Shown: piece after piece, positions 1 through 12,392 of the stretch
How positions within the stretch are numbered: the stretch's first letter is position 1
Layout of the letters: every line of letters begins with the position of its first letter
DNA from: Larimichthys crocea
Lineage: Eukaryota > Chordata > Actinopteri > Sciaenidae
Direction: 5' to 3'
DNA length: 64,000 nucleotides
Assembly: GCF_000972845.2 (NCBI RefSeq)
Contig: NC_040018.1
Location: 11,381,157 to 11,445,156, forward strand
Translations under genes and position numbers: made by a program
Notes under the pieces: model-generated
Told to the model about the DNA's origin: nothing
Databases searched by the model: none
The model's input: only the letters and a program-made list of their open reading frames with translations

Positions 1-70
1 ATGCCTGCAGAATGACATGCAGTACACGGCCTTGAAATAAGAACAGAAACAAGAAGATACAAACTGATAT

Positions 71-76
71 TTTATT
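71..76 (-). terminator. Polyadenylation signal AATAAA
   Basis: The plus strand reads TTTATT, so the minus strand reads AATAAA. It lies about 615 nt past the stop codon. The 50 nt beyond it on the minus strand are T-rich with TGTTTCTGTTC, as expected for a downstream U/GU-rich element. This is the best candidate for the 3' end of the gene. Confidence 0.6.
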
Positions 77-236
77 GTAACACTGATAAGAATTGTAACA
101 CAATGAGGTAAGTTAAATAATCCACATCTGTGATGTTCTTGAACCAGCAACCACAAAATATTCACCACCCCATCAGTAACAGTTTCACAAATTCTGCAAA
201 CAATGGCTAGTAATGCCCAGTCAGTTCAGTTCACAG

Positions 237-242
237 TTTAAT
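237..242 (-). terminator. Possible alternative poly(A) signal ATTAAA
   Basis: The minus strand reads ATTAAA here, the commonest variant poly(A) hexamer, about 450 nt past the stop codon. It would shorten the 3' UTR. Chance occurrence is quite possible in AT-rich DNA. Confidence 0.3.
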
Positions 243-690
243 ACAAACATATTACTTCCCGTTTCTTTTGAGGACAAGAGGAAAACTGGTAACACAATTT
301 TCTTTGTCTTTCAGCAACAGATCCAAACTTACCAGTTGTGTATTTGTTTCTTTTTTTTAAGAGATGAAACTCAGTAGAAAAGATCCCCTGAGGGAGAAAC
401 ATTCTTTTGTTTTTCTGATGAGAGAGAAGCCACTACAGACACTGGCAGGCTCAGTCTGAGTTTGCTACCATTTCTGCTGACGACTTGGCACGGTCTCACA
501 GGGCACTAAGAGATACAGACCATTTCAGTTTGCATGTGCTGCAGTCACACTGTGAAAACAGATCACCCTTCAATGCTGGAGGAGTTATTAATGACACTAC
601 AGACATCCGCTGCACAGCACAACATGGCTTCAACACCAGCAGTCTGAAATGCCCTCAGAGTTTTGATCCGAGTCTTTGTTGGAAGAGTGG

Positions 691-888
691 TCAGAGAATA
701 GTTTCTTTGCACTCAAGGCTTTGTTCAGTGGAGGGGGAGTCCAGCGGGTTGGTGGAGGCGCTGGTTGTTTGTGGAAGGTGTTTTGGACGGCGCATGGAAG
801 GGGACGAACTCAAAGCCCCGCAGCTCTGAAGGTGAAGATCCTCGTGGCCACGCTTCCTGGGACTACCAGTGGTGCGCTGGGTCATCAC
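691..888 (-). CDS. entrep1/2: Terminal coding exon, C-terminal 65 residues
   Basis: Encodes residues 649-713 of the visible protein and the stop codon. The acceptor is TTGCACAG before GTGATGACC, preceded by a pyrimidine-rich tract; the exon enters in phase 0, matching the donor at 1813. It starts VMTQRTTG and ends LECKETIL. The tail is hydrophilic and Ser/Pro-rich with basic patches (SPRKRG, SMRRPKHL) and no membrane segment. It continues the conserved FSANVIDQ block without a break. The last third looks less constrained. Confidence 0.85.
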   Translation of the reverse strand: MMTQRTTGSPRKRGHEDLHLQSCGALSSSPSMRRPKHLPQTTSASTNPLDSPSTEQSLECKETIL

Positions 889-1812
889 CTGTGCAACACG
901 AATAAAAGAGAGACACATGTTGATAATTGTTTGTTTTTTACATAACAGTAATATGATTTAGCCAAGCTGAAATAGACTGCTTGGGTCAAGCAGCTCCCCA
1001 ACAAAGGTCAGAAACACATATATGGAAGATTAAACAAATTAAGGTGCATTTTACAAAACATAAAAATGCTGTACAGGAGCAGCTATGGCTCGGGAAGAAT
1101 AGTTTCCCCCCCTAATGGCATGGTTGGTTGTTTGACTACGAGCTCCTCCTGTCCATACGTCTTCATGCAAGACATAAAATCTTAAGTTTCTCCCAGGTGG
1201 CAGGCCAGTGCTAATAGTGTGTGATTTTGAATGAAAAGCCTGCAGAAGAACAGTTTTAAAAATAATGGAACACGCAATGAAATTTTTCCAAGTTAACTAA
1301 CTTTCTTTCCATGAAGAGAAGAGGCTACACTGTTAGTTCAGTCCACTTTATTGACACCCAACCCTAACCTAAAACTCAAGAGATTTAACATCATAGTATC
1401 TAATATTCTGTGTGACATGCTGTAAGTGTGTTAACATGCTATTAAGTCAGCTTTGATAAAGCAGAATCTGATAAAGCAGAGTTTGATGACCTGAGTCTGT
1501 CCTAAAGCTGCCACTCTACAGAAGATAAACTCTTTTTAGGAATCAACATGGCCTTTTCTTAGCTGTCACCCTCATTCCTACTTTTTTGTCCCACTCATGG
1601 TAAGTTTTCTAATATAGCATCATTCCATTTTTCCATTCCATTTTCATCCAACATTTCGTTTCGTTTCTGCTCTGCATTGAACATTAGTGCCTCACTGCGA
1701 TGTTTGCTTGATATATTCTTTTAGCCTTGCGTGCTGATGTTCACCAAGAAAACCAGAAACAGTCCTACAATCCGCTGGTAACTGTCATTGGTCATTAGTC
1801 TAATTCAGTTAC
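889..1812 (-). other. Intron, 924 nt
   Basis: The donor GTAACTGA follows the codons for DQ, and the acceptor TTGCACAG precedes the last exon. If the donor were read through, translation would add only VTELD before a stop, so retention would remove the last 65 residues. It is AT-rich and I see no recognisable repeat in it. Confidence 0.8.
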
Positions 1813-2135
1813 CTGATCTATGACATTAGCACTGAAAATGGCCTCCTCCATGTGTTTCTCATCTGACTTGATGACACACTTGATGTTGTTGACAACTTGC
1901 TGAACTTCAGGTGGTAGACTGCAGCTTGAATGTTCCAGGAACTTGGCCACCAGTATTTTGGTGTCTTTGTACATCTTAAGGTCAGCCAAGGAGTGTGGAC
2001 GTTCGTGGGAGGAGTGTGTGTGAGGGGCTCTGGGTTTAAGGTGTATGTCAACTTTGCGGCCTTCCTTTTGCTGCTTCCTGACAGATATGTGACTGGGTTT
2101 AGCTCCAACTACGTCAGCTGAAACGTCTGTTGGCT
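1813..2135 (-). CDS. entrep1/2: Exon with conserved C-terminal block
   Basis: Encodes residues 541-648. It enters in phase 1: G from the previous exon plus AG makes Glu, so the first of two tandem AGs in TCTAGAG is used. It ends at a phase-0 donor, CAG/GTAACT. The first part is Lys/Arg-rich (SVRKQQKEGRKVDIHLK). The rest is the conserved family block: RPHSLADLKMYKDTKILVAK, then FLEHSSCSLPPEVQQ, a stretch rich in Val, Asn and Lys, and MEEAIFSANVIDQ. The block is predicted helical and cytosolic. I recognise it as shared by ENTREP1 and ENTREP2; its molecular role is not known to me. Confidence 0.95.
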
Positions 2136-2542
2136 CTAGAGATAAAACAGAGGAATTGTCAAAACACATGAAATCACATACAATGAAAACACATTCTTGG
2201 ATATATTTAGTAGAAATACTGTGGTACCAATGCATGTGTAGGCTGACATGTAACAATTAATGTCCAAAATATGAATAAATAATTAAATCTGGTTAAATTA
2301 TGTATCTAACTGATAAAGTATGTATATTGCTTAAACCATAAAGGAATATTTCACTTTATCTAAAAGTGTCAGTGGACAGACAAAACTGCCAAACTAACAT
2401 TTGTTTTAATAAAGTCTGTTAAATTAGCGCACCATCCTGCCTGATCCACAGTTTGTCCTTCAGGTCTAATTGTTTTACAAAATAGGATCTACAGCAGCAG
2501 ATGTTCCACCATTACATGAAATCACAGTTTCTATGACAGTAC
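2136..2542 (-). other. Intron, 407 nt
   Basis: Starts GTACTG and ends TCTCTAG before AGCCAACAG. It is AT-rich and short. Nothing else is recognisable in it. Confidence 0.8.
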
Positions 2543-2608
2543 CTTGCTCTGGAGATGTATGAGCTGAATCTTCAGGGTTATTTGCAGAGGCGCAGCTTAG
2601 ATTTTCTC
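2543..2608 (-). CDS. entrep1/2: Small 66-nt exon, Ser/Asn-rich
   Basis: Encodes residues 519-541, ENLSCASANNPEDSAHTSPE flanked by split codons. The acceptor is CCTCTACAG and the donor CAAG/GTACTG. It enters and leaves in phase 1, so it could be skipped without shifting the frame; the split codon would then change from Arg plus Glu to one residue. The sequence is acidic and polar with no motif. Support comes from both splice sites and from fitting the phases of the neighbours. Confidence 0.8.
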
Positions 2609-2702
2609 CTGTAGAGGGAGACAAGAAACTTAGTGAAAAACAACAAAGAAGGCACTAACTGTTGCAGGTTAGTGAGCTCTCATTACGTATTGACTACAAA
2701 AT

Positions 2703-2945
2703 GTTTAGGGCTGCCAATAACGATCCATTTTATTATCAATAAATCTGCCGATTGTTTTCAAGCTTGATTGATTCATTTTTTAGTCTATAAAATGTCAGAA
2801 AAAAGCACAGATTTCCCAAGAGTCCAAGCTCATATCTTCGAAAAAAGCACAGATTTCCCAAGAGTCCAAGCTCATATCTTCAAAAGTCAGTTTACAGATA
2901 TATAAAACTGAGAAAAGCAGCAAATGTTTGGACTTTTTTGCTTGA
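2703..2945 (-). repeat. Dispersed teleost repeat, family A, copy 1
   Basis: On the minus strand it runs from CAAACATTTGCTGCTTTTCT through TTATAGACTAAAAAATGAAT and ends in CAGCCCTAAAC. This is a repeat I recognise as very common in teleost genomes; the class is not certain. A second long copy lies at 57984-58235 in the other orientation, with partial copies at 24868-24965 and 43540-43610. Confidence 0.7.
2798..2881. repeat. 42-bp perfect tandem duplication
   Basis: Two 42-bp units at 2798-2839 and 2840-2881 appear identical, both with GCACAGATTTCCCAAGAGTC. Because 42 is a multiple of 3, the minus frame repeats DMSLDSWEIC. The duplication lies inside repeat family A and looks recent. Confidence 0.9.
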
Positions 2946-3041
2946 AAAACAAAAAAGACTTGTTTTAGCTCTGAAAGGCTGATCACTCTCAAGTATTTAA
3001 GCTGTAGCGGAAGTCTTGTTTAACATTCTTGCCACACTCAC

Positions 3042-3812
3042 TTCCTGTCGTAGAGGAGCAGGAGATGGGGTCACTGGTGGAACGGACAATGCGTGCCAGT
3101 TTGCGGTACCTCCTTGCTGCTCGGAGCCCCCGTGGCCTCTCTGAGGGCGAGTAGCCACTCTGGGTTGAGGTAGAGCTGGGTTGTGATGTGGAGGAGGGCG
3201 ACCAAACACTGAAGCACAGCCTGGGGCCACGTGGCCTGCTGGGAGGGGAAGGAGAAGGAGAAGCAGCCAAAGGACTGATGGCTGAAGTTCCACCGGAGGA
3301 GGCCACAGAGGTGGGGGAGCAAGGCTGAGGTGGCGGAGGGAGAGTGACAGGAAGCGTGAGCTTCCGGCTCATCATTCGCGCTTTAATGAGGGAGTGTGGT
3401 GATGCTTTAGGTGGCTCCTCTGGTAAATGTTTGGCTGATGCAAGCTCGTCACATATGTGCATTGCACCTCTGAGTTCCTCACATGGATGTGTGTTGTCCG
3501 TGGAATCCTCCTGGTCCAGATTGCTATAGTTTCCTGAGGACCAGTCTGGAGAGCGCTCCAGAGAATCCTGGGTGTGTGAGGACTCACTGTATCCCGTGTC
3601 ACTGGGGCGAGCGTTGGTGTTAGGCAGGCCACGATGATGGCGTGTACAAAGTTCCAGGCTGGTGCAACTTCCATCATTGGGGGCAGTGTGGGGCGTGCCA
3701 TAGGGAGAGGAGTCAGAGCCTTGGACCTCCAGAGAGCACAAGTCCTCTGAGGAGCAAGTCTGATCCTGATCAGCCACCTCTGACACCATCAGTGACGCAC
3801 TGTCTACAGAGG
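3042..3812 (-). CDS. entrep1/2: Large Ser/Pro-rich cytosolic exon, 771 nt
   Basis: Encodes residues 262-519. The acceptor has a long run of T before CAG (CTTCCTTTTTTTTCAG) and enters in phase 1, giving ASVDSASLMVSEV. The donor is GGAA/GTGAGT, phase 1. The region is low in hydrophobic residues. It starts acidic (SSEDLCSLE), then is Ser/Asp-rich, then Pro-rich (LPVTLPPPPQP), and ends with a basic stretch (RAARRYRKLARIVRSTSDP). RSTSDP suggests a basophilic kinase or 14-3-3 site, but that is inference. It is likely disordered and is the most variable part of the family. Confidence 0.9.
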
Positions 3813-3911
3813 CTGAAAAAAAAGGAAGAAGGGTATTATCAGTATGACTACTACCAGACAATCGACAATCCTCTGCAATGTTCACTGCAGTGCTCTGTTG
3901 TCTGTCTTTAC
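3813..3911 (-). other. entrep1/2: 99-nt intron open in the reading frame
   Basis: The donor is CTCAGG/GTAAAG and the acceptor is a T-tract followed by CAG. The 99 nt are a multiple of 3 with no in-frame stop, so an ORF finder reads through. I call it an intron for two reasons. The acceptor tract is strong. Splicing also joins GFSTQ to ASVDSASLMVSE, which resembles the family's continuous tail better than the polar 33-residue insert. Retention would add 33 residues (GKDRQQST to PFFS). Confidence 0.75.
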
Positions 3912-3990
3912 CCTGAGTGCTGAATCCTGCTGTAGTGTTTCTCTCACACAGACTGGATTCAGTGGCCTGTTGCTCATTGCTGGTGGTGAC
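3912..3990 (-). CDS. entrep1/2: 79-nt exon after the last PPxY motif
   Basis: Encodes residues 236-261, VTTSNEQQATESS then LCERNTTAGFSTQ. The acceptor is CCTCTTTGCAG before GTCACC, phase 0, matching the donor at 5522. The donor is phase 1. NTTAG is a glycosylation sequon by form, but this segment should be cytosolic, so it is unlikely to be used. If the 99-nt intron downstream is not real, this exon is continuous with 3042-3812. Confidence 0.8.
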
Positions 3991-7740
<3,750 letters not shown>

Positions 7741-7884
7741 TTATTACACATGGTACTTAGTTGTTTATTAATTCTTTCTGGCCATAATCTATCCAGTGAG
7801 ACATGACTAAGCAAATGTGTCTTTTCACAGCACCTCTCCACGGTTATTTACATTTGTGCTGTTGGTCAATGAACCTGCTTCACT

Positions 7885-7925
7885 GCAGCAACTGCAAGTC
7901 AAGTGCCTTGCTCAGGGGCACCTCA
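7885..7925 (+). repeat. Short dispersed-repeat fragment
   Basis: The sequence AAGTGCCTTGCTCAGGGGCA followed by CCTCAACCAGTAGT is a fragment I recognise from repeats scattered through teleost genomes. The class is unknown to me and the edges are approximate. Confidence 0.4.
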
Positions 7926-9332
7926 ACCAGTAGTCCTGAAAGCACGGCTCATTTACTTTCCTCATTCAGACTTTTTCTAAGTGGGACAACTTTCCAGCCA
8001 CAGCCAGCCTGCTTTTCTAATCTCCAGGCTGCCACTGCGGCTATTGACTTGGCTAAATTTACTGAGCTAAATAAAAGGTTAACACCTCTTGTGGTAAATG
8101 GGAAATGAGGCCACTCTTGGAAACTCTATGAGACTGTTGGAGATAAGGCACAGTACCTTTGTCCTTTTCTACTGTTTGATTTGTCTCATCTTATTTTAGC
8201 ATTTTTTTATGTTCTATTTTCATTTCTTTTACCCATTTTAAAGTCCTATTTCTACATTTGTATGCTCTATATTCTATCTTTTTATCTTTTCTTCATGTTT
8301 TTCTCTCTTACATAATGTACTTGGAGTTGACTTGTTGTTGAAATTGATTGGTCGACAAAGAAATAATCATTATGATGAATGTATTCACATTAAAATGCAT
8401 TTCTATCTACAGGTCAGGACAGTAAGATGGTCTGAGAATGAGGAGCCCACATCTTTGATAATCTGAAATGAGGCCATTGAAGCAGGTACCACTGTGAATT
8501 AAGTCCTTATGTCAACGTGAGAATGATGTTTCAGTCCTGTTTTTAATTGCAGTATAATTCACACAGCTTCAGATGAATTCATCTTTGCCTTCTTAATTAT
8601 CTGTATGTCTCCTCTTAAATAGTCAGGGAAAGAGTAATAACCTTATTTCTATGATCCATTTCCAGGGATAGAAAAGTATTCATCTATGCAGTTAGCACTG
8701 CTTAAACATCCATTAACTGGAGGCAGTGGAAACATCAACATAATGTCCTTGTAAAGTTAATATATGGTGTAAAGTCTGAGTTCAACTACATGTATTCTAC
8801 TATATAACTACTGATTTCCTGCCACTTCAACCTGTTATCAAACCAAGCTTCACATCCAGTCAGAGCACCAGTTTTAATACCCAGACTCATTTCAGTAAGG
8901 ACCTCATTTACAGTATAGTCCATAAAATGTGTAAAAGGTTCCTGCAATGCTATTTCTTATTTGTTGTCATGTTGGCAGTGTTGCTCCATAGGTTTCCAGT
9001 TGTTGACGTGTTTAGAGGCATGAAATAACCATTGTTGGTGTGAAACACAAAGGGAGCTTGGCCATGTTAATTTCCCTCATGACCGAATGCATTTAGCTGT
9101 TGGTAATAGTTTCATTGTTCCACATACGAGGGTCATACTGAGGACGGTGCACCTTTGAGGAAAAAAATCCAGTGAGATGTTAAGCTGTTCTCAATTCCAA
9201 TATATTGTTCAGGAAACTGCAGCAATAGACACATTACATTCGCCTAAATTTATGAAACATTGTTTTCCATCTTTAAAAACAAACAAACAGAAAAAGGGGC
9301 ATCATTCCTGAGCTATACATGTGTTCATCTAA

Positions 9333-9358
9333 TCTGATGATAGTGATCTATCATCAGA
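9333..9358. repeat. Perfect inverted repeat, 11-bp arms
   Basis: TCTGATGATAG, then TGAT, then CTATCATCAGA. The arms are exact complements. The site lies in the intron, about 90 nt past the donor of the 9449-9556 exon. Confidence 0.9.
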
Positions 9359-9361
9359 CTA

Positions 9362-9556
<195 letters not shown>

Positions 9557-9559
9557 CTA

Positions 9560-9735
9560 ATGGAGAGGGGGGAGAGGAGGAGACTGTTAGAGGAACGGGG
9601 AGCAAAAAGAAAAAAGAAAAAAAAAGAAAATGAAGGAAGGAAGGAAGGTAGAGGAAGAGTGTGAAAATATAAGAGAAGTGACAAGAGTGTAGGAGAGAAG
9701 ATAAGGAGAGAGGAGGAGAAGAGTTAATATTGTGA
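9560..9735. repeat. Polypurine/polypyrimidine tract
   Basis: About 175 bp on the plus strand are almost all A and G, including AAGGAAGGAAGG. In the gene's sense strand this is a very long pyrimidine tract directly upstream of the acceptor at 9557. It is low-complexity sequence. Confidence 0.85.
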
Positions 9736-9796
9736 ACATCAAAGACGAGTGATGAACAAAAAGAGGTGACTGTGGAAAGAAGGTGACACAAAGCGC

Positions 9797-9804
9797 TGAC
9801 GTCA
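9797..9804. promoter_or_regulatory. Perfect CRE octamer TGACGTCA
   Basis: The full palindromic CREB/ATF site TGACGTCA occurs inside the intron, about 240 bp upstream of the 9449-9556 exon. A second copy is at 17950-17957. Sequence match only; function is not shown. Confidence 0.3.
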
Positions 9805-12089
9805 CCTGTAAGATAACCAATTTTAGAAAAAGCACAGCAGGGTGGCACTGCAGTGAGAAGTGCAGTGCACTAAGAAGAGCCTGCATTGTTAACACATGGA
9901 GAAACGTTTAAAAAGGTTAAATGCTGATAATACAAAAATATGATGAGGGTGCAAGCCCAGCATACAAACACAATAATAAAAAAAAAAAACATCATAGACA
10001 TCCAAGGTTAAGCATGGGCGTATATACATTCACACTCTGGCAATGCAGTGAACAGCGAGGGGACAAACCAGTATTGAATCTGTCAGCAAAAATAAATGTG
10101 CATGCTGGTGAAATACTAGCCTAGCACTCTGAATCAGAGGAAGGACTTAGAACTGCAGTCCCACCATGCGGCTTTGTGCTATTCTTCTGAAAAGGTGATC
10201 ATCTTTGAGTGGCTCCATTTTAAAAACCTTATCGAGTTTTGTTTGTTCTAGCAAATGAACCTATAATAACTGTATAATTTCCTGAGGATGAGCGCAGGAA
10301 CAGTTTCCTGGCTGGAAATTGGCTCTAGGAATAGCAAATGTCCAGGACACAGACTGTGTTAAGAGGAGAGAGGATGACAGCTTCAGAATGAGAAAAAAAC
10401 TAAGTGCGATATGTGTGTAGGTAGGTGATCTGCAGCGTGTTTGAATACATGCTGTTCTTTTTCTTTACAGAGTTTGTCTGTCACAATAAATTCACTTACA
10501 CAATCAGTATGATAATACAATTTTCAGGGCTATTATTATGGAATGGGATGAAACTGAGAAAAGATAAGTGGGAGGAAAGAAGGATGGCAGGGATTTCATT
10601 TAAACAGCAAAACCAGAGAAACTGAAATCAAATCATCTTACAAAATTCTACATTTAGTTACGAAAGATGTACACAGATACACAACAACACAATGATATTA
10701 GCATTCACGGTGCTGGCTGAGAAACACGCTACCTCCAAAATATCTATATTCAACAGTGGAATTAAAACCTCACTATGCCTCATTTTTTAGTTTTGTGGAT
10801 ATGTGAATGAAGCTCCCCACTTACTACACAAAGTACTTTCCAGCCTGTTGCGCAGATTATTCGCTAGATTCAGACAGCAAATAATTACCAGTGACATTGC
10901 AAAACCCCTCTTGTATTAGGCTGCTGATTATCTGCAGAGAGGACATCTGTCTCCTCTTCTAAGATCAACCAGGTAGCGGTTTGTTGTCAGACTTGTCGAC
11001 TTTTTAAAAAGGAGGTTCAGGCGAGGCAAGCAGGGACTTTTTGCCAACCGGATCCCATTACACACATCCCTTTTGAAGTTTGTGATATGAAATGGATCAA
11101 GTTGGCATCTGAGACGCTCGGAGTTGCCAGCCCTGCGACTCTTTTTCCAAACATGTTTGATGTCCAGTAACCAGCTGCCAGAGATCAAGACTGTGTGAGA
11201 CGGAAGTTAAAGAAGAGACGAGTTGGAACCAGTTGTGCAGAGCCAATTATAAAATACAACTAATACATATTTGCCTAAGAAGCAAACAGTTTTGGAACAT
11301 GTTTTGTGTAGGAGGAAAGTCTGGAGGACTTGTGAACAAGAGTCTGTTTGACATTCTATCTGACACATATCTGAAAAAAACAATCAGGGTAATAAATCAT
11401 CTCATACTGAAGAAGTTGCTTTGCTATTGATTTTCACAATGTCACAATGTTCATTAAAAGCAGTTATGATGTTCATGGTTACGAATTACCTCATTCAAAG
11501 TCTCAGGCCCATGGAAAAGATACCTTAAGAGAAAGACACTGATAAAACTAAAATTCTATGTTGCGCTTTGAAGACATGTATTCAAGAACTATAAGAGCAG
11601 CACCTGCTGCCCAGTGATGGGTAGTAATGAATTAACACAGAGTTTGTTTTTTAAAGGAATGAATCCTTTGTTTAAGCTTTACTTCTACTCTTCACTCAAG
11701 TTTATTTTTGCTACATTTGCAGTTTATACCTTCATTACAACTACTCTGCTCTAAATGCAATGGGCACATTGGGTCTAACGCAGATGCTATGCTGTCAGCT
11801 GCCTGGTAGAAAAATAAGCACCACCTGTCGTTTGACTGCGATGTGATAATGACGGAGAAAAAAACATGAACAAGAGGCGAAGAGAAGATTCCAGTTTCAA
11901 TCCCTGGCCACATCTGTGCCACACTTTTTCTACCAAAATCTAAAAACATAAGGGGCTTAACTGTGCCTCCTGCATAACAAACTCCTCTTCTAACCACCTC
12001 AGCACATTGAGGTAAGTTGCACTTACTGTAGGCGAAAGCATAGTTAGCTAATGTTAAGGTAACGTTAGGTATTTTTTATTTGTCATGTG

Positions 12090-12185
12090 TAACGTCCAAT
12101 GCGGGATTCGAACAGGGGCCAACTGCAGCGAGGACTGTGGCCTCTATACACGGGGCGCCTGCACAACCCACTACGCTACCGACCA
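12090..12185 (-). mobile_element. tRNA-derived SINE head
   Basis: On the minus strand an A-box-like GGTAGCGTAGTGGG is followed about 50 nt later by a B-box-like GTTCGAATCC. GCGCCCCGTGTATAGAGGCC lies between them. This is the layout of a tRNA-derived Pol III promoter. I recognise it as a repeat head common in fish. It does not fold as a complete tRNA and is not called as a tRNA gene. Confidence 0.65.
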
Positions 12186-12214
12186 CCCCACTAGTTATTT
12201 TTTTGCTTTTACTT

Positions 12215-12392
12215 GACTCTTTTAAAAAACTCCTGAAGACCCAGCTCTTCAGAGAGTACCTCCTCTTCTAGCATTACCAAAACTGGACATGCTAAATCTA
12301 TCCCTCTAGTACTGTCACAGTACTCGTCGGACTTTACAATGATTGTCTCCTGCTTTGGATAAAAGCGATTTACAACTTAAATGTAAATGTCG
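12215..12392 (+). mobile_element. 3' tail of a non-LTR retrotransposon
   Basis: A short frame reads LLKTQLFREYL, which resembles the C-terminal end of LINE ORF2 proteins. It is followed by TTTGGATAAAAGCGATTTAC and AAATGTAAATG, the typical tail of L2-like elements in fish. It is 5' truncated and inactive. The exact clade is not certain. Confidence 0.65.

Larger units (their letters stand above)
1..690 (-). other. entrep1/2: 3' UTR of the ENTREP/FAM189A gene
   Basis: This follows directly after the stop codon at 691-693 on the minus strand. No other open frame of note crosses it. It probably ends near position 50, about 20 nt past the AATAAA at 71-76, giving a 3' UTR of roughly 640 nt. An ATTAAA at 237-242 could give a shorter form of about 470 nt. 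The exact end is inferred from the signals, not seen in transcripts. Confidence 0.7.
2609..3041 (-). other. Intron, 433 nt, mostly a dispersed repeat
   Basis: The donor is GTGAGTGTGG directly after the codons for STTG. About 240 of its 433 nt come from the dispersed repeat at 2703-2945, including a 42-bp tandem duplication. The repeat therefore sits within a few dozen nucleotides of functional splice sites. Confidence 0.8.

Noticed and set aside
3042..3990. A single 949-nt exon
   Set aside because: It is open in frame, but the strong acceptor at 3813, the donor at 3911 and the better family continuity after splicing favour two exons.
10928..11188. 86-codon frame on the minus strand with a basic, coding-like look
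   Set aside because: It was not recognised, has no fitting splice sites and no link to the gene's phases.
12090..12185. Possible tRNA gene on the minus strand
   Set aside because: The A and B boxes are present but no cloverleaf with acceptor and anticodon stems could be formed; a SINE head fits better.
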